A program made the translations under genes and the position numbers. Below, piece by piece: positions 22,801 to 33,600 of a stretch of 64,000 bases of DNA. The stretch's first letter is position 1; every line of letters starts with the position of its first letter. Source of the stretch: Peromyscus leucopus (lineage: Eukaryota; Chordata; Mammalia; Rodentia; Cricetidae); contig NC_051069.1 of the NCBI RefSeq assembly GCF_004664715.2, positions 12,948,501-13,012,500 on the forward strand. The letters are read 5' to 3'. The notes below the pieces were generated by a model. The model was not told where the DNA came from. It saw only the letters and a list, made by a program, of their open reading frames with translations, and made no database searches.

Positions 22801-22912
22801 CTTTTTTTTTTTTTTTTTTTTTTTTTCCTTCTGCTGCTGAGGCTCAGACCTGGGCCATGGGCACGTACTTGTGTGGCAGGCGCTCTACCACTGAGCTGCA
22901 TGTCCGGACCGG
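22801..22912 (-). mobile_element. ID SINE, antisense
   Basis: A T26 run, then GGCAGGCGCTCTACCACTGAG, the reverse complement of the ID tRNA-like head. The T run is much shorter in the counterpart (38271-38370). Confidence 0.85.
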
Positions 22913-23261
22913 CACACTCTCACCGCCTTACCCTTGCTGCAAACCTGTAACATTGGGGCCAGGCCTGCAGATCCAAAGCTGCAGGCTATCCATGCCACAG
23001 TACCGTGCATGGTTGGGGCTCTGTGCATGATCACTGCTCCCTCCAATAGCACAAACCTCAAGACTGGGGTACCGGAGCATCCATCCCTCCCGTGGGGACC
23101 TACTGCTTACAGTAGCCTCTAATCTTTCTTTTATTGAGCACAAAGTGTGTGGCCAGCACCAACTGGGGCATTAGAAACAGATCAAACCTGAGCTGCTTCA
23201 AAACACTGTGTGCCCTGAAGTACCTCCAGGTAGGGAAACCCCAATGTCAGTGGAGCATGCT

Positions 23262-23271
23262 CGCGCGCACA

Positions 23272-23319
<48 letters not shown>
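23262..23319. repeat. (CA)n microsatellite
   Basis: GCGCGCACACACACATACAC then pure CA. Counterpart at 38711-38771 is purer and longer, as expected for two alleles of a microsatellite. Confidence 0.95.
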
Positions 23320-23320
<1 letters not shown>

Positions 23321-23689
23321 GGCTTCTACAGAGAACAGCCTGTCCACAGACATCGTAGGCTCTCCATTTTCTCATGGCTGGGGTAGGTGAGGTCACACAG
23401 GTGTATTTCAGTTTGGCTCTGTTTGTGGTCCTGGGGCATCCGCATCTGCTAGGCAAGCTCTCTACATCGCGCCCCCGCACTCTGGCCCTGCACCCCAGCC
23501 CCACAGGTCTCTCTCCCTGTCCAGGCAATGGGAAGCTGCTCTCCTGATGCATTCCCTGCCCGCTACCAGCTTCCCTTTAGCACTCAGAAAGCCCTTGATG
23601 TCTGGATACTTCTCACTCCGGTTTACAGTTGGGAAAGTGTCGGAGTCCAGCTCTGACCTGTCAAAGGGTCCTTGCAAGGGAGGAGAGGG

Positions 23690-24060
23690 GAATGAGGAAG
23701 TATTAGCTAGAAATATAGGCAGAGACACAGAATAGCTTAGGGAGGGCCCTGGGTCAATACCCAGCCGCCCAGAGTGTTAGTCTAATGGGCTTTGTATACA
23801 TTGCCAAGGGGAGAGGCAAAAGACCTCCCCCTTTCAAGATCAAAGCACAACACCCAGTCAAGTGTAGACCCTTCCAAACACCTGGTAACCACACCCCTGG
23901 CCAAATCATTCTATTATGCAGCCCAGCTGGGCAAAGCAAGCTCCGATCCTCTGACCTTGAGTAAGGCCTTACTAGGGAGCCTTTGTGGGCCACCACAAGA
24001 GAGCCAGGTTCATCCAGATCAGGATTCATGATCACACAGGGTATGCCTGCCCAAGAAATC
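23690..24060. mobile_element. LTR-like repeat fragment
   Basis: TATTAGCTAGAAATATAGGC, TAGGGAGGGCCCTGGGTCAA and TACATTGCCAAGGGGAGAGG. A related block lies at 28838-29110 (TATTAGCTAGAAAGAGATAC, GGGAGGGCCTGGATCCTCAT, CAGTGCCAAGAGGAGGGG), so this is a dispersed family. I believe it is an ERV LTR but cannot name it. Counterpart at 39160-39523. Confidence 0.55.
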
Positions 24061-24377
24061 AAATCCAGCTCTGTCCAGCTTCAAAGCCTGTACTTGCTCC
24101 CTTGGCATCTGACAGCCTGTTCCAGAAGAATCACGCACATCTCCCTGTGGACCTGAACTGAAGCCAGAGCCTGCTTCCTGCATGCGTGGTGTTGATCATG
24201 GTCAATGCTACGGTAGATGTCACCTTGCACAGATTGCCCACTCTGGAAGGACAGGAACTTAGGTCAATGGGTGACATCCTGCTGTGATACCCTTCCTCCC
24301 CTGCTTCCAGGGAAGATGCCTCAGTGAGCCACCTCTTCTTCCATGTCCCATGTCATATGCAGAGCCCAAAGTTGGTT

Positions 24378-24535
24378 TCCGACATCTGGGCATGGTGATG
24401 TAGGCTTCAAGTCTCAGCACTTAGGAGGTGGAGGTAGGACAGTTAGGAGTTCAAGGTCATCCTCAGCTACTCAGGAAGTTGAAGTCCTAAGCCCATTTAG
24501 TATCAGGAGATTTAAAAAAAAAAAAAAAAAAAAAG
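24378..24535 (+). mobile_element. Diverged B1-type SINE with poly-A tail
   Basis: CATCTGGGCATGGTGATGTAG, GTTCAAGGTCATCCTCAGCT and a pure A run at 24514-24534. Counterpart 39876-40000 has a shorter A run. Confidence 0.7.
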
Positions 24536-25207
24536 GTTTCTGAGGCCAAGGTCACTTCTGTTGGAGGCTGTCTAGAGATGAAGGTGACACATGCAGTGGG
24601 ACACACGGAATTAAATTTGTTTGAACTGAATGTCAACATCCTCATTCCCCCCCCACCTCCCGACCACAGGACTCCTGGCTGCCTCCTGCATTTGAGCCCA
24701 GATACCCTTAGCTTTGCCCAGTGGTTCCCCAGGGCTCAGCATCTGCTCTTGGCCAACACTCCTGTTTGCTTTAGCTGCTCACGTCTGTTTCAAAGCTGTG
24801 TTTTTTTGTTTAGCCATTTCTTTTAAATTCGTTATATAAATGATCGCCCTTCACTTAGTCTCACAATTGTATCGTGGTCATCAAACATTATATTAGTCAT
24901 TCAACCAAGGCCAGTCACTGGCCTCTAGTGGCTGATGCAAGTCTCCGGAATAACAAGCAGCTTAAAGAATCCATGATTCAAATGGCCTGACCTCCAATTG
25001 TCCATTCACTGAAGCAAGGTCCTGGGACATAGCAAAACATCCAGTCATGACCTTCCCAGACCACGTCAGGATCATGCCGGTCTCCTCCATGGGATCTCTA
25101 CAAGTTGCTCCAGCCTGGTTTTGAAAACCTACATGATCTTACCACTTTTTTTTTTTAAAATGTGGGCAATTAGTAATGTGAACTTGCTTCTTAAAACTGC
25201 CTCCTTT

Positions 25208-26016
25208 AATGCTGATTTATACCATAAAGATACATGCTCAGCTATGTTCATAGCAGCACTATTTGTAATAGCCAGAACCTGGAAACAACCTAATGCCCAT
25301 CAACGGAAGAATGGATGAAAAAAATGTGGTACATATACACAATGGAGTACTACTCAGCAGAGAAAAACAATGAAAGCATGAAATTTGCAGGCAAATGGAT
25401 GGAACTAGAAAAAATCATCCTGAGTGAGGTAAACCCAAACCCAGAAAGACAGTTATGGTATGTACTCACTCATTGGTGGATTCTAGATATAAAATAAAGA
25501 ACAATCAACCAAACCCATAGAACCATAGAGGCTATATAATATATATATATAGCATGGAGGTCCTAGGACGACTGTGGCATATAATAAATTTCAGTTTACT
25601 CAATTATTGAAAAAAATAGCAAATGAATGGAAACACATGAACTATGAACCAAAGGCTGAGGGCTCCCAGTGGATCAGGCCCTCTGAATAGGTGAGACAGT
25701 TGATTGGCTTGATCAGTTTGGGAGGCATCTAGGCAGTGGGACCAAGTCCTGTGCTCATTGCATGAGTTGGCTGTCTGAAACCTGGAACTTATGCAGGGAC
25801 ACTTGGCTAGTCTGGAGGAAGGACTGGACCTCCCTGGACTGAGTCTACCAAGTTGATCACAGTCCTCGGGGAGGACTTGTCCTGGAGGAGGTGGAATGGA
25901 GGGTGGCTGGGGTAAGGGAGGGCGTGGGAGGGGGAGAATAGGGAACCCATGGCTGATATGTAGAACTGAATGATATGTAAAATAAAAAATATATATCACA
26001 AAAAAAAAAAAAAAAA
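25208..26016 (+). mobile_element. 5'-truncated L1, present only in copy 1
   Basis: The left part encodes the C-terminal end of L1 ORF2 (frame from 25315: K-M-W-Y-I-Y-T-M-E-Y-Y-S-A, stop at about 25495), then a rodent-type 3' UTR with a G-rich stretch at 25880-25935, AATAAA at 25980 and a poly-A tail. It is flanked by AAAACTGCCTCCTTT at 25193-25207 and 26017-26031, after a TT|AAAA endonuclease-type site. It is a dead insertion with no functional frame. Confidence 0.93.
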
Positions 26017-26035
26017 AAAACTGCCTCCTTTGTAA

Positions 26036-26162
26036 GCTGGGGCTGGTGGCGAATGCCTTTGATCCAGCACTGCAGAAGCAGGTGGATCTCTGTGAGTTTG
26101 AGGCCAGCCTTGTCTACAAAGCTAGTTACAGGACAGCCAAGACTGTCTCAAAAAAAAAAATC
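26036..26162 (+). mobile_element. B1 SINE, short
   Basis: GGCTGGTGGCGAATGCCTTTG, GTGAGTTTGAGGCCAGCCTT and an A-rich tail. Counterpart at 40843-40972. Confidence 0.85.
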
Positions 26163-26289
26163 CATTGTGTCCCACAAATTTGGGTTGTTATTTTTCATTA
26201 TCATTCAGTTCTTAAAGTCAGGTCTCTTATTCGGTCTGTGACTGCACCATGGGACAGCAGCAGGCAGTTTTGTGTCCAGAATGTTCCTT

Positions 26290-26790
26290 TGTTGTACGAT
26301 ATTTTGTTTGTGTTCTGACAACTAAAGCTTGCCTAGTGATCAGAGAAGCAGAACAGCCAGTCTCTAGAGACCTGTTACCTCTATGAAATCTCAGACTGAA
26401 TGGCAGGAATAGGGATCCTGTCTCCACCTCCCAAGTGCTGGATCAAAGGCAGGTGCCACCCAAGTGCTGGGATCAAAGGCATGAGATCCCAAATGCTGGG
26501 ATCAAAGGTGTGAGCCACCACCAACTGGCTCTGTTTCTCTTTTAAAACCGATTCAATCTCCTGTAGCCCAGGGTGCCTTGAACTCTTCCCAAATGCTTCC
26601 TCCTCCCAAATGCTGCGATTAAAGGTGTGTGCCACCCAAGTACTGGATCAAAGGCATGAGATCCAAATGCTGGGATTAAAGTGTGAGCCACCACCGCCTG
26701 GCCTCTATGGTTAACTAGTGGCTAGCTCCGCCCTCTGATCTCCAGGCAGGCTTTTATTTGTCAGAACACAAACAAAAATATCATACAACA
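26290..26790. mobile_element. LTR-like element with long inverted ends (copy 1)
   Basis: Ends TGTTGTACGATATTTT and (reverse strand) TGTTGTATGATATTTT. The first 58 aligned columns of the two ends agree at 50 positions through GATCAGAG. Flanks TTCCTT / TTCCCT are a near-perfect 6-bp duplication. The interior repeats TGCTGGGATCAAAGGCATGA-like units, several inverted B1 heads, at 26420-26700. Counterpart at 41093-41597. Confidence 0.7.
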
Positions 26791-26924
26791 TTCCCTGCCC
26801 TCAGGCTCAGCAGCTCCCCTCTTGCAGGCCAAGAAGTTCTCCCCCAAATGCTAAGACTCCGCAGCTTCCCCTCGGGCACCTGTTCCAGTGCCTCAGGATT
26901 CAGACTCGCTCATCCCTCCCTGGA

Positions 26925-26990
26925 AGTCGACCCACGCAGACCCACCATCACCGAAGTCGACCCACCATCACCGGAAGTCGGCCCAGCAGC
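26925..26990. repeat. Short tandem repeat, about 22 bp, 3 units
   Basis: GAAGTCGACCCACCATCACC-type units in partial tandem, beginning 130 bases past the LTR-like element. Counterpart at 41733-41795 with one unit altered. Confidence 0.7.
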
Positions 26991-28149
26991 CGTCTCCCTC
27001 CTCCTCTGCTGTTCCAAGCTCCAGTCAGCAGAGTCCAAGGAGTTTCAGAGCAGGCCACGTTCCCCTGTCCTCTTCTTATCCGTTTCCTAACAGGGAAGAC
27101 TCTTCACCAAGTCTCTCTGCAGACCTCTGTGTGTCAAGAACCCCTCACCAACAGTAAATTGTCCGGGTTTAATCTAGCAGTTTCCGAGTTTGAAGTCAGT
27201 AACTGTCCTTCCCGGTCATTGCTCCCCCAAATCTGCCTCCAGCCATTGTGACAGGTCATCCCGATTCTTGTGGGAACACAAAAATCTTTTTTAGAGAATA
27301 CTATAATATTTGGTGCTAACGTTCCAGTCATGAATTTGGCTCAACAAATCCAAATCCCTTCCATTCAACACCGATCTTCTGGCGGTGAGTGGCGCGGGAG
27401 CCGGTGTGTCAGAACGAGCACAATGGGTGTTCTTAAGGGATGCTGACATTACCTCAGTGGGAATCTTCGTGCTTTGGTAGAGAACACCAAACTGGAGACC
27501 CTGGAAACTTTGCCACAATTCATTACTGAGAGTTCAGACCTCTGCCTGAAGTTTCGACTTTTGTATTGATGAAGTTTTCTATGGTTTCAAATTTCAATAA
27601 CTACGCTAGAACTCAGAAACGAAACTCTCGGAGGCAAAGCTATCGTTATGGGATGATGCTGCCATCTTGTGGTTATCCTCGGTATTGCGTGTGGGTCAAA
27701 TTTAGTGTGATGCAGTCAGGCGGGTTAGGCGCCTTTGACCCAGTGTGAGCGGAAAGGGTTGGATTCTCTGACATCCAGAATAGTCAAGGTGAGGAGACCT
27801 CAGCCTGGGCTCCCCACAGGCACTTCTACCTCCTAGCAGGAGAGGGCGCGACAGACTAGCCAATTCCAGCTTAAGCGGTGTTGACATCTGGTGAGCTAAA
27901 ACCAAGTGGCCAGACAGAACCCAGGACCTCAATGAGGACGCATTTAAGGCCAGAGTGGTTGAAGCAGAGGGGAAAAGCATAGAGAAGCCGAGTGTGTATG
28001 ATCAAAATAAGTCATCAGCACATTAACCACATGGTTGGTGCCTATGTATAGATACATTTTACAGTAGCTTTTTATACAATTTAAGTCACAAGCAAAATTA
28101 TAGCGAATAGACAGTGAGACCTGTACTTACCGAGGTTTAAATGTTGCCG

Positions 28150-28258
28150 GCTTAAGTATTCTTTCCTTTTATCTTTATGGAACGCTCAGGATGGAGCCTG
28201 AAATCCGTGCACACTGTGCAAATAACCTCTACCGCGGAGCTATACCCCGGTCCTCATT
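28150..28258 (-). mobile_element. ID-type SINE head, antisense, diverged
   Basis: TGCAAATAACCTCTACCGCGG then AGCTATACCCCGGTCCTC, the reverse complement of a SINE head. Counterpart at about 42940-43040. Confidence 0.5.
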
Positions 28259-28289
28259 AATTTATTTTTTAAAACAATTTTTAAAATTC

Positions 28290-28395
28290 TACAGCCAGGT
28301 GGTGGTGGCACATGCCTTTAATCCCAGCACTCACAGAGATCTGCTGCCTCTGCCTCCCCATTGATTAAAGGTGTGCACCACCACAAACAGCCCTC
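28290..28395. repeat. Fold-back B1: head forward then head inverted
   Basis: GCCAGGTGGTGGTGGCACATG...AATCCCAGCAC is followed within 15 bases by antisense B1 ending AAAGGTGTGCACCACCACA. The two arms pair over about 35 bases. Counterpart at 43078-43182. Confidence 0.8.
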
Positions 28396-28837
28396 TTGCA
28401 TGTTTTGATTATATATGTTTGAAAATGTTTTGTTTTCAAAATAGTCACAAGCTTCCAAAAGTGTTGTTTTGGTGCCTGTGCAGGAGTCTCGTCTTAGAAT
28501 AAAATAGTCACAGCCTAAATCATAGGTTCCCTTTAAAAATAGTCTGTCAGAAATATATTTCATCTACTGAAGGAATAATAACCATTAGTAAAATAATAAG
28601 ATGAATGTTAAATACTACATTAAGCAGACTAGTATGTTTAAATAGATTTAATATCCACCAGCATGCCTCTGGCTTAGTGTGATTTTTGGTTTTGTGATAT
28701 TTGATAACTTGCTGTCTCCTTCTTTCTACACATAATCCTTTTCAGTACCTCAGAAACCTGCCATACTTGGACTGGGGATGTATCTCAGGACTGTGGCGGA
28801 CTGGCTGCCACTTTTACGACCCAGGGTTCTCTTGAGT

Positions 28838-29110
28838 AGGGAGAAGTGAGAAATATTAGCTAGAAAGAGATACCTAGACAACGAGAGGAAAGACAGAAAC
28901 AATAGGATAGCCTCGGGAGGGCCTGGATCCTCATCCATCCAGCCCAGAACTTTATTCTAAGGGCTTTTTATGACAGTGCCAAGAGGAGGGGCAAAGCCCT
29001 CCCCCTTGTGAGGTACAGTCAAGTGGGGACCCTTCCAAGCACCTGGTACTCAGGCCCGTGGTCCAATCATCCTCTCATGCAGTTCTGCTGGGTACAGCCA
29101 CCGGGAAACC
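28838..29110. mobile_element. LTR-like repeat fragment, related to 23690-24060
   Basis: Shares the TATTAGCTAGAAA start, the GGGAGGGCC block, the TGCCAAGRGGAG block and CAAGTGKRGACCCTTCCAA in the same order. Counterpart at 43632-43900. Confidence 0.55.
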
Positions 29111-29337
29111 TAGATGGCTCCAACACAGGACGGAGGGTGTACCCAGCATGCCCGAGGCCCTGGGGTTCAATCCTTAGGACCACAAAAGACATCAGGGTCA
29201 GGGAAGGGAGACAAGTTCTGTAACGTGGAAGTGGGACAGATTGGATTTCTTCGTCTGGGCTTGGTGATAGAAAGCCACATCTTGGTAGACGGATTCTGTC
29301 GGTGTCAGAAAGTCGGTCAGAAGACAGGAGGACCCAG

Positions 29338-29610
29338 GAGGGGCTGGGAGATGGCTCTGCAGTTAAAGCCGGGGCTGCAAAGCATGAGGACCTGAGCCTG
29401 GATCCTAGAAGCGCCGGAATGCCGGGTAGGTGTGGTGGCCTGCCTGTAACTCCAGCCTCGGAAAGTAGAGATGGGATGCCCAGAGCTAGCTAGCAAGAGG
29501 AGCCATATTGATGAGCTCGGGTTTGATTGAGAGACCCTGTCTTGCAGAATTCTGGGAAAGAGCAATGGGGGATAATTCCTTCATCAGTGTCGGGCCTCCC
29601 TTGCACCAAC
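29338..29610 (+). mobile_element. B2/B3-family SINE
   Basis: GGGGCTGGGAGATGGCTCTG is a B2/B3-type head, followed by GAGGACCTGAGCCTGGATCC and GAGAGACCCTGTCTTGCAGA. Counterpart at 44128-44410. Confidence 0.8.
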
Positions 29611-30175
29611 GGCCTGGTGCAGGGAAGAACAGCTGTTCTGAGTCAGGGCTGGGCAGCCCAGGCTGGAAGGACAGGGAACAACTGTTCCTGCTGGACCTGC
29701 TGCCTTGTGGAGACGTGCTTGTGTGTTTCTCCTGCAACACGTTTCTACAGAACACCTCTTTTATCTTCCTGCAGGGGTCCCGGATATGTGAGCCTCAGTT
29801 TAGCAGTTTCGACAAATGAGAGATTATAACTAAGAAAGAGCATCAGGAAACAGTTCGGTACAAAGAGTCACATGGAAAATGGCACCGTGTGTATTTTAAA
29901 CATTTCCACGACAGCTCCTCCGGGGATTTTCCATAATCCTTGCAGCTGTCACGACATTGTCCAGGACCTGAAGAATGAGTAGACGTGGCAGTGACATGCG
30001 GTGCCAACATATCACTCCTCTGGGGTCTGTGGCCTCCTCTCACCCCGTGTGTGCATTCCGCACGTTCATACACACACAGCTGTGGTAATTCTCCAAAGCC
30101 CTCGAAGTTCCAGAAACATTCTATGGAAAGCCAGCATGGAAGGCAAGGAGGTTCCTGCCGAGAAATCCCTTTGCT

Positions 30176-30675
30176 NNNNNNNNNNNNNNNNNNNNNNNNN
30201 NNNNNNNNNNNNNNNNNNNNNNNNNNNNNNNNNNNNNNNNNNNNNNNNNNNNNNNNNNNNNNNNNNNNNNNNNNNNNNNNNNNNNNNNNNNNNNNNNNNN
30301 NNNNNNNNNNNNNNNNNNNNNNNNNNNNNNNNNNNNNNNNNNNNNNNNNNNNNNNNNNNNNNNNNNNNNNNNNNNNNNNNNNNNNNNNNNNNNNNNNNNN
30401 NNNNNNNNNNNNNNNNNNNNNNNNNNNNNNNNNNNNNNNNNNNNNNNNNNNNNNNNNNNNNNNNNNNNNNNNNNNNNNNNNNNNNNNNNNNNNNNNNNNN
30501 NNNNNNNNNNNNNNNNNNNNNNNNNNNNNNNNNNNNNNNNNNNNNNNNNNNNNNNNNNNNNNNNNNNNNNNNNNNNNNNNNNNNNNNNNNNNNNNNNNNN
30601 NNNNNNNNNNNNNNNNNNNNNNNNNNNNNNNNNNNNNNNNNNNNNNNNNNNNNNNNNNNNNNNNNNNNNNNNNNN
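30176..30675. other. Assembly gap, exactly 500 N
   Basis: A run of 500 N, a round placeholder length for a join of unknown size. Any translated frame crossing it is meaningless. The two flanks are the right end of copy 1 and the left end of copy 2, so the true distance is probably negative (an overlap). Confidence 0.99.
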
Positions 30676-33600
30676 AAGTTAGAGACACGGCTGGCCCTTT
30701 GCGCATTGCTCTGTCCTGATGATTCCCGTCCTGGGACCTGGCACCTGCTAACGGCGCCCACTGAAACAAGCAGCCAAGTGCATGCAGCTCTCATCCGGTG
30801 CTGTGCTGGACACGGCCAAGCACAGCCTCCTTCCTGGTCCCCTGGCCTGTCCAGAATTAGCACTCCTCCGGAAAGTCAAGAGAGGACAGCACCCCATCCT
30901 ATATCACCAACAAAGCCTTGCTGAGACCTTGCATCCCTGTTACCTCAGCCCAGCTGTGCCTGTCGCCATTCTTAATGACATAGACTGTTTCCTGCCTCAG
31001 GACAGAGGGATCTCACAATAGAAAGCTTTTTGTCTAGCGACTTGCATTCTCAGACATTCGCTCACTGGAGGCCGCAGCGTCATAGAATGGGAGGCAGGGG
31101 TTGAATAAGTGTTCCCACTTTACTAGCAAGGAAACTGAGGCTCAACTCAGGTAACTGGCCTGCCATTTTGTGGCAGGGCTGAGTGCCTACCTCAGATGGC
31201 TGAGCATAATCTCACCCCACGGTACCTCCGGGACCAGCCTGGGGCCTGTCCATAGGCCTGTAGTCTAAAGGATGAACGGGGCTTCCTATCTGACCAGGAA
31301 GCTGAGAAATTTTGCATTCTGTGAACAGAACCCAGGCTTCTGAAGCCCTTGCTTCTGTCCCCAAGTGCTGCCTCACAGTTCTTAGTTCTTTCAAGATGTC
31401 CACACCCTGTTCCTCTTCCCTCAGTCGCAGCTCCTGCTGACAGGACTCTGTGGTATTTGCTAAGTTCCATCCTCAACAGAACCATCCCACAAGACAAGAA
31501 AGCCACAGGGAGAGCAAGGCGGTGGCCAGCGATTCTCTGGGCCACTCTGGAGCTGGAACACACTCCAGAATCCACAAGCTCTTGTTCCACCTCCCTCCTG
31601 GGTTCTTCATGGTGTACCACCTGCCGGAAAGCCAAGCCAGTAGTCGCAGCAAATCTCCGGGTTGCAAGAGGCAGAGTCTTATTTGGCCCTTGTGGGTTGA
31701 TTAAAGGGGTTCTCTCTCTGGTAGTCTCACATCTTTCCCCTCGCCCTCCTCCTCTTCCCTTCCCTTCTCTCCCTCCCTCCCCTCCCTGTGACTCATGACT
31801 CTTACTTCCCACAAGACTTGCCTCAAGATCATTTTTATGATGCGGTCTGGGAGACAGAGCTCTGAAGTCCTCCCATCTTTACTGAATCACTTTACCACCT
31901 GTAATTCCAGGCCCAGGCCCGAAGGGACTCAGTGCATATTGAAAGGTGAACCTCTCCAGGGGTTGGGGAGACAATTAGGGAATATTTTTTTTTTTCTTAT
32001 GGATCCTAGCATGTTTCGTCTTAAAGCAAGCACATACCCTTAGCCCAGGGTCCCTCCTGAGCTCATTGCCTGCACCAGGCAATGTGGCAATCATTCACAG
32101 CCATGGGGATGTGTCACCTGCCTGGTCTGACACACTCTGTCGGGATCACTGGCTTTGGCCTTCTGTGAGGATCTCCAGCATCTATCTCTGCCTGGAAGCC
32201 AGCCACTTCCATCAGCAGCTCCGCCTTTCCTGGTGTTCATGCGCACGTAATACACAGCCAGCAGAGCCCACGCTACCATGCTAAGCACGAAGAGAAGCCC
32301 GAACACAGTTCTGTCCGGTTCCCTCCTGGCCCTCTCACTGCATGCTTTTGCTCGTCCCATAACTTTTCCTTTGTGCGGCCGTTCTCAGATCTTGCTGACG
32401 AGCCAGTCATTTGAAGGATTCTTGGAAGTTTTGTGTACTTGCAGAGGGTAAGGCATGCATGGTCTGTGGGTTTAAAACAAGGCTTGGGCATTCGCTCCAG
32501 GGAAGGAAAATGTTCCTCGCAGCTGAAGCCACCAACAGTGACTAAAGACTTCACTGGGGAATGAGCATCCTGGTCCTTCCAACTCACAATTCTGGCTGGG
32601 TTGATGATGGCTTTGTCTGTCCTGTGTCTCAGACGATACCTTCATAGTTCTTAGGAAGGCAATGATCCTCCTTGTGGGAGTAGGCCAGAGGCCAAGGGGT
32701 CAGGCCTGGTCTTCAGGCAAAAAAAGAAAAGAAAAGAACACGCTCACCTGAGTTCAATGGATTTTCCAGAACAATGAGCTTTGCTCCGGAGTTCAGTCCC
32801 CTTTTAAGGTTATAGATTTCTAGAATGGAGTCGATTAACCTCTTTGTTTGCAGAAGGCCAACCTTGGCAAATGTCTTGGTTTCATCTTCCATCACCTGTA
32901 CGACTTTTCTCCCTACCACATGTGTTGGTGGGGCCTTGGGATCCCCGGTGATCACCAAGGAAGGGGATGCCTGTCCCCGAAGATGGTTCCTTTATCTGCA
33001 TCTCTTCTCGGGACTCCCACATTCCTTCATTGGCTGTGATGTGGAATTGAAATTTATATTTCAATTGATTTATCCCCGCCGTGAGAGGGCCACATCCCCA
33101 GCTCTGAATGAAAATTAGTAAATTAAAGCTATGTGTAGTCTTTCTCAACAAAAATCAACAAAGCCCAAATGAAAAGCGTGTGCTGTTTCTCTCTCACTGA
33201 GTGGAAGAAAAGAACCTTTCTTGCAGCCCTTGTGGAGTCTATTTCCGCTTTACCTCCCAGGGCCTGCAGGAAATACGCCATCCGACCACTAGAGGGAGCA
33301 GTTCCCCTCTCGTAAACCATGCTCAACCTCCTAAGAAGCCGGGAGCTTTGCTTCCATCTCTGTCTGACTCAGGAGAGAGTTCTCACAGCTGCCCCAGCTG
33401 CTCCTTTGCATCACTTTGTCAGCCCAGGATTTCTGGGTTTTATCCTCCTTCCTTGCTGTTAGTACGCATCATCTATTTGTTCTCTGAGCATTTACACCCA
33501 ACACTCGCTCTTTAAAAGGTAGCTTTTCAGAGGGCTGGAAAGTGGGAGATGCTAGCTTAACTTTTGTGTGGTGTGGAGAACTCCAGATACTGCTAACACC

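Larger units (their letters stand above)
15034..30175. repeat. Copy 1 of large direct duplication (15.1 kb), ends at assembly gap
   Basis: Every unique block from 77 bases after the THSD4 stop to base 30175 reappears in the same order and orientation at 30676-44974. Anchors: AATAAA at 20672 and 36160; the (GA)n tract near 22000 and 37485; the (CA)n tract near 23267 and 38713; the LTR-like element at 26290 and 41093. This copy touches the gap with its right end. It carries an L1 where copy 2 has a B1. Confidence 0.95.

Noticed and set aside
25315..25497. Small plus-strand frame resembling a gene
   Set aside because: It is the truncated C-terminal end of L1 ORF2 with no upstream reverse transcriptase; kept only as part of the L1 feature.
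29843..30924. Long frames crossing the N gap on both strands
   Set aside because: The gap translates as unknown residues; the real sequence on either side is non-coding duplicated 3'-flank DNA.
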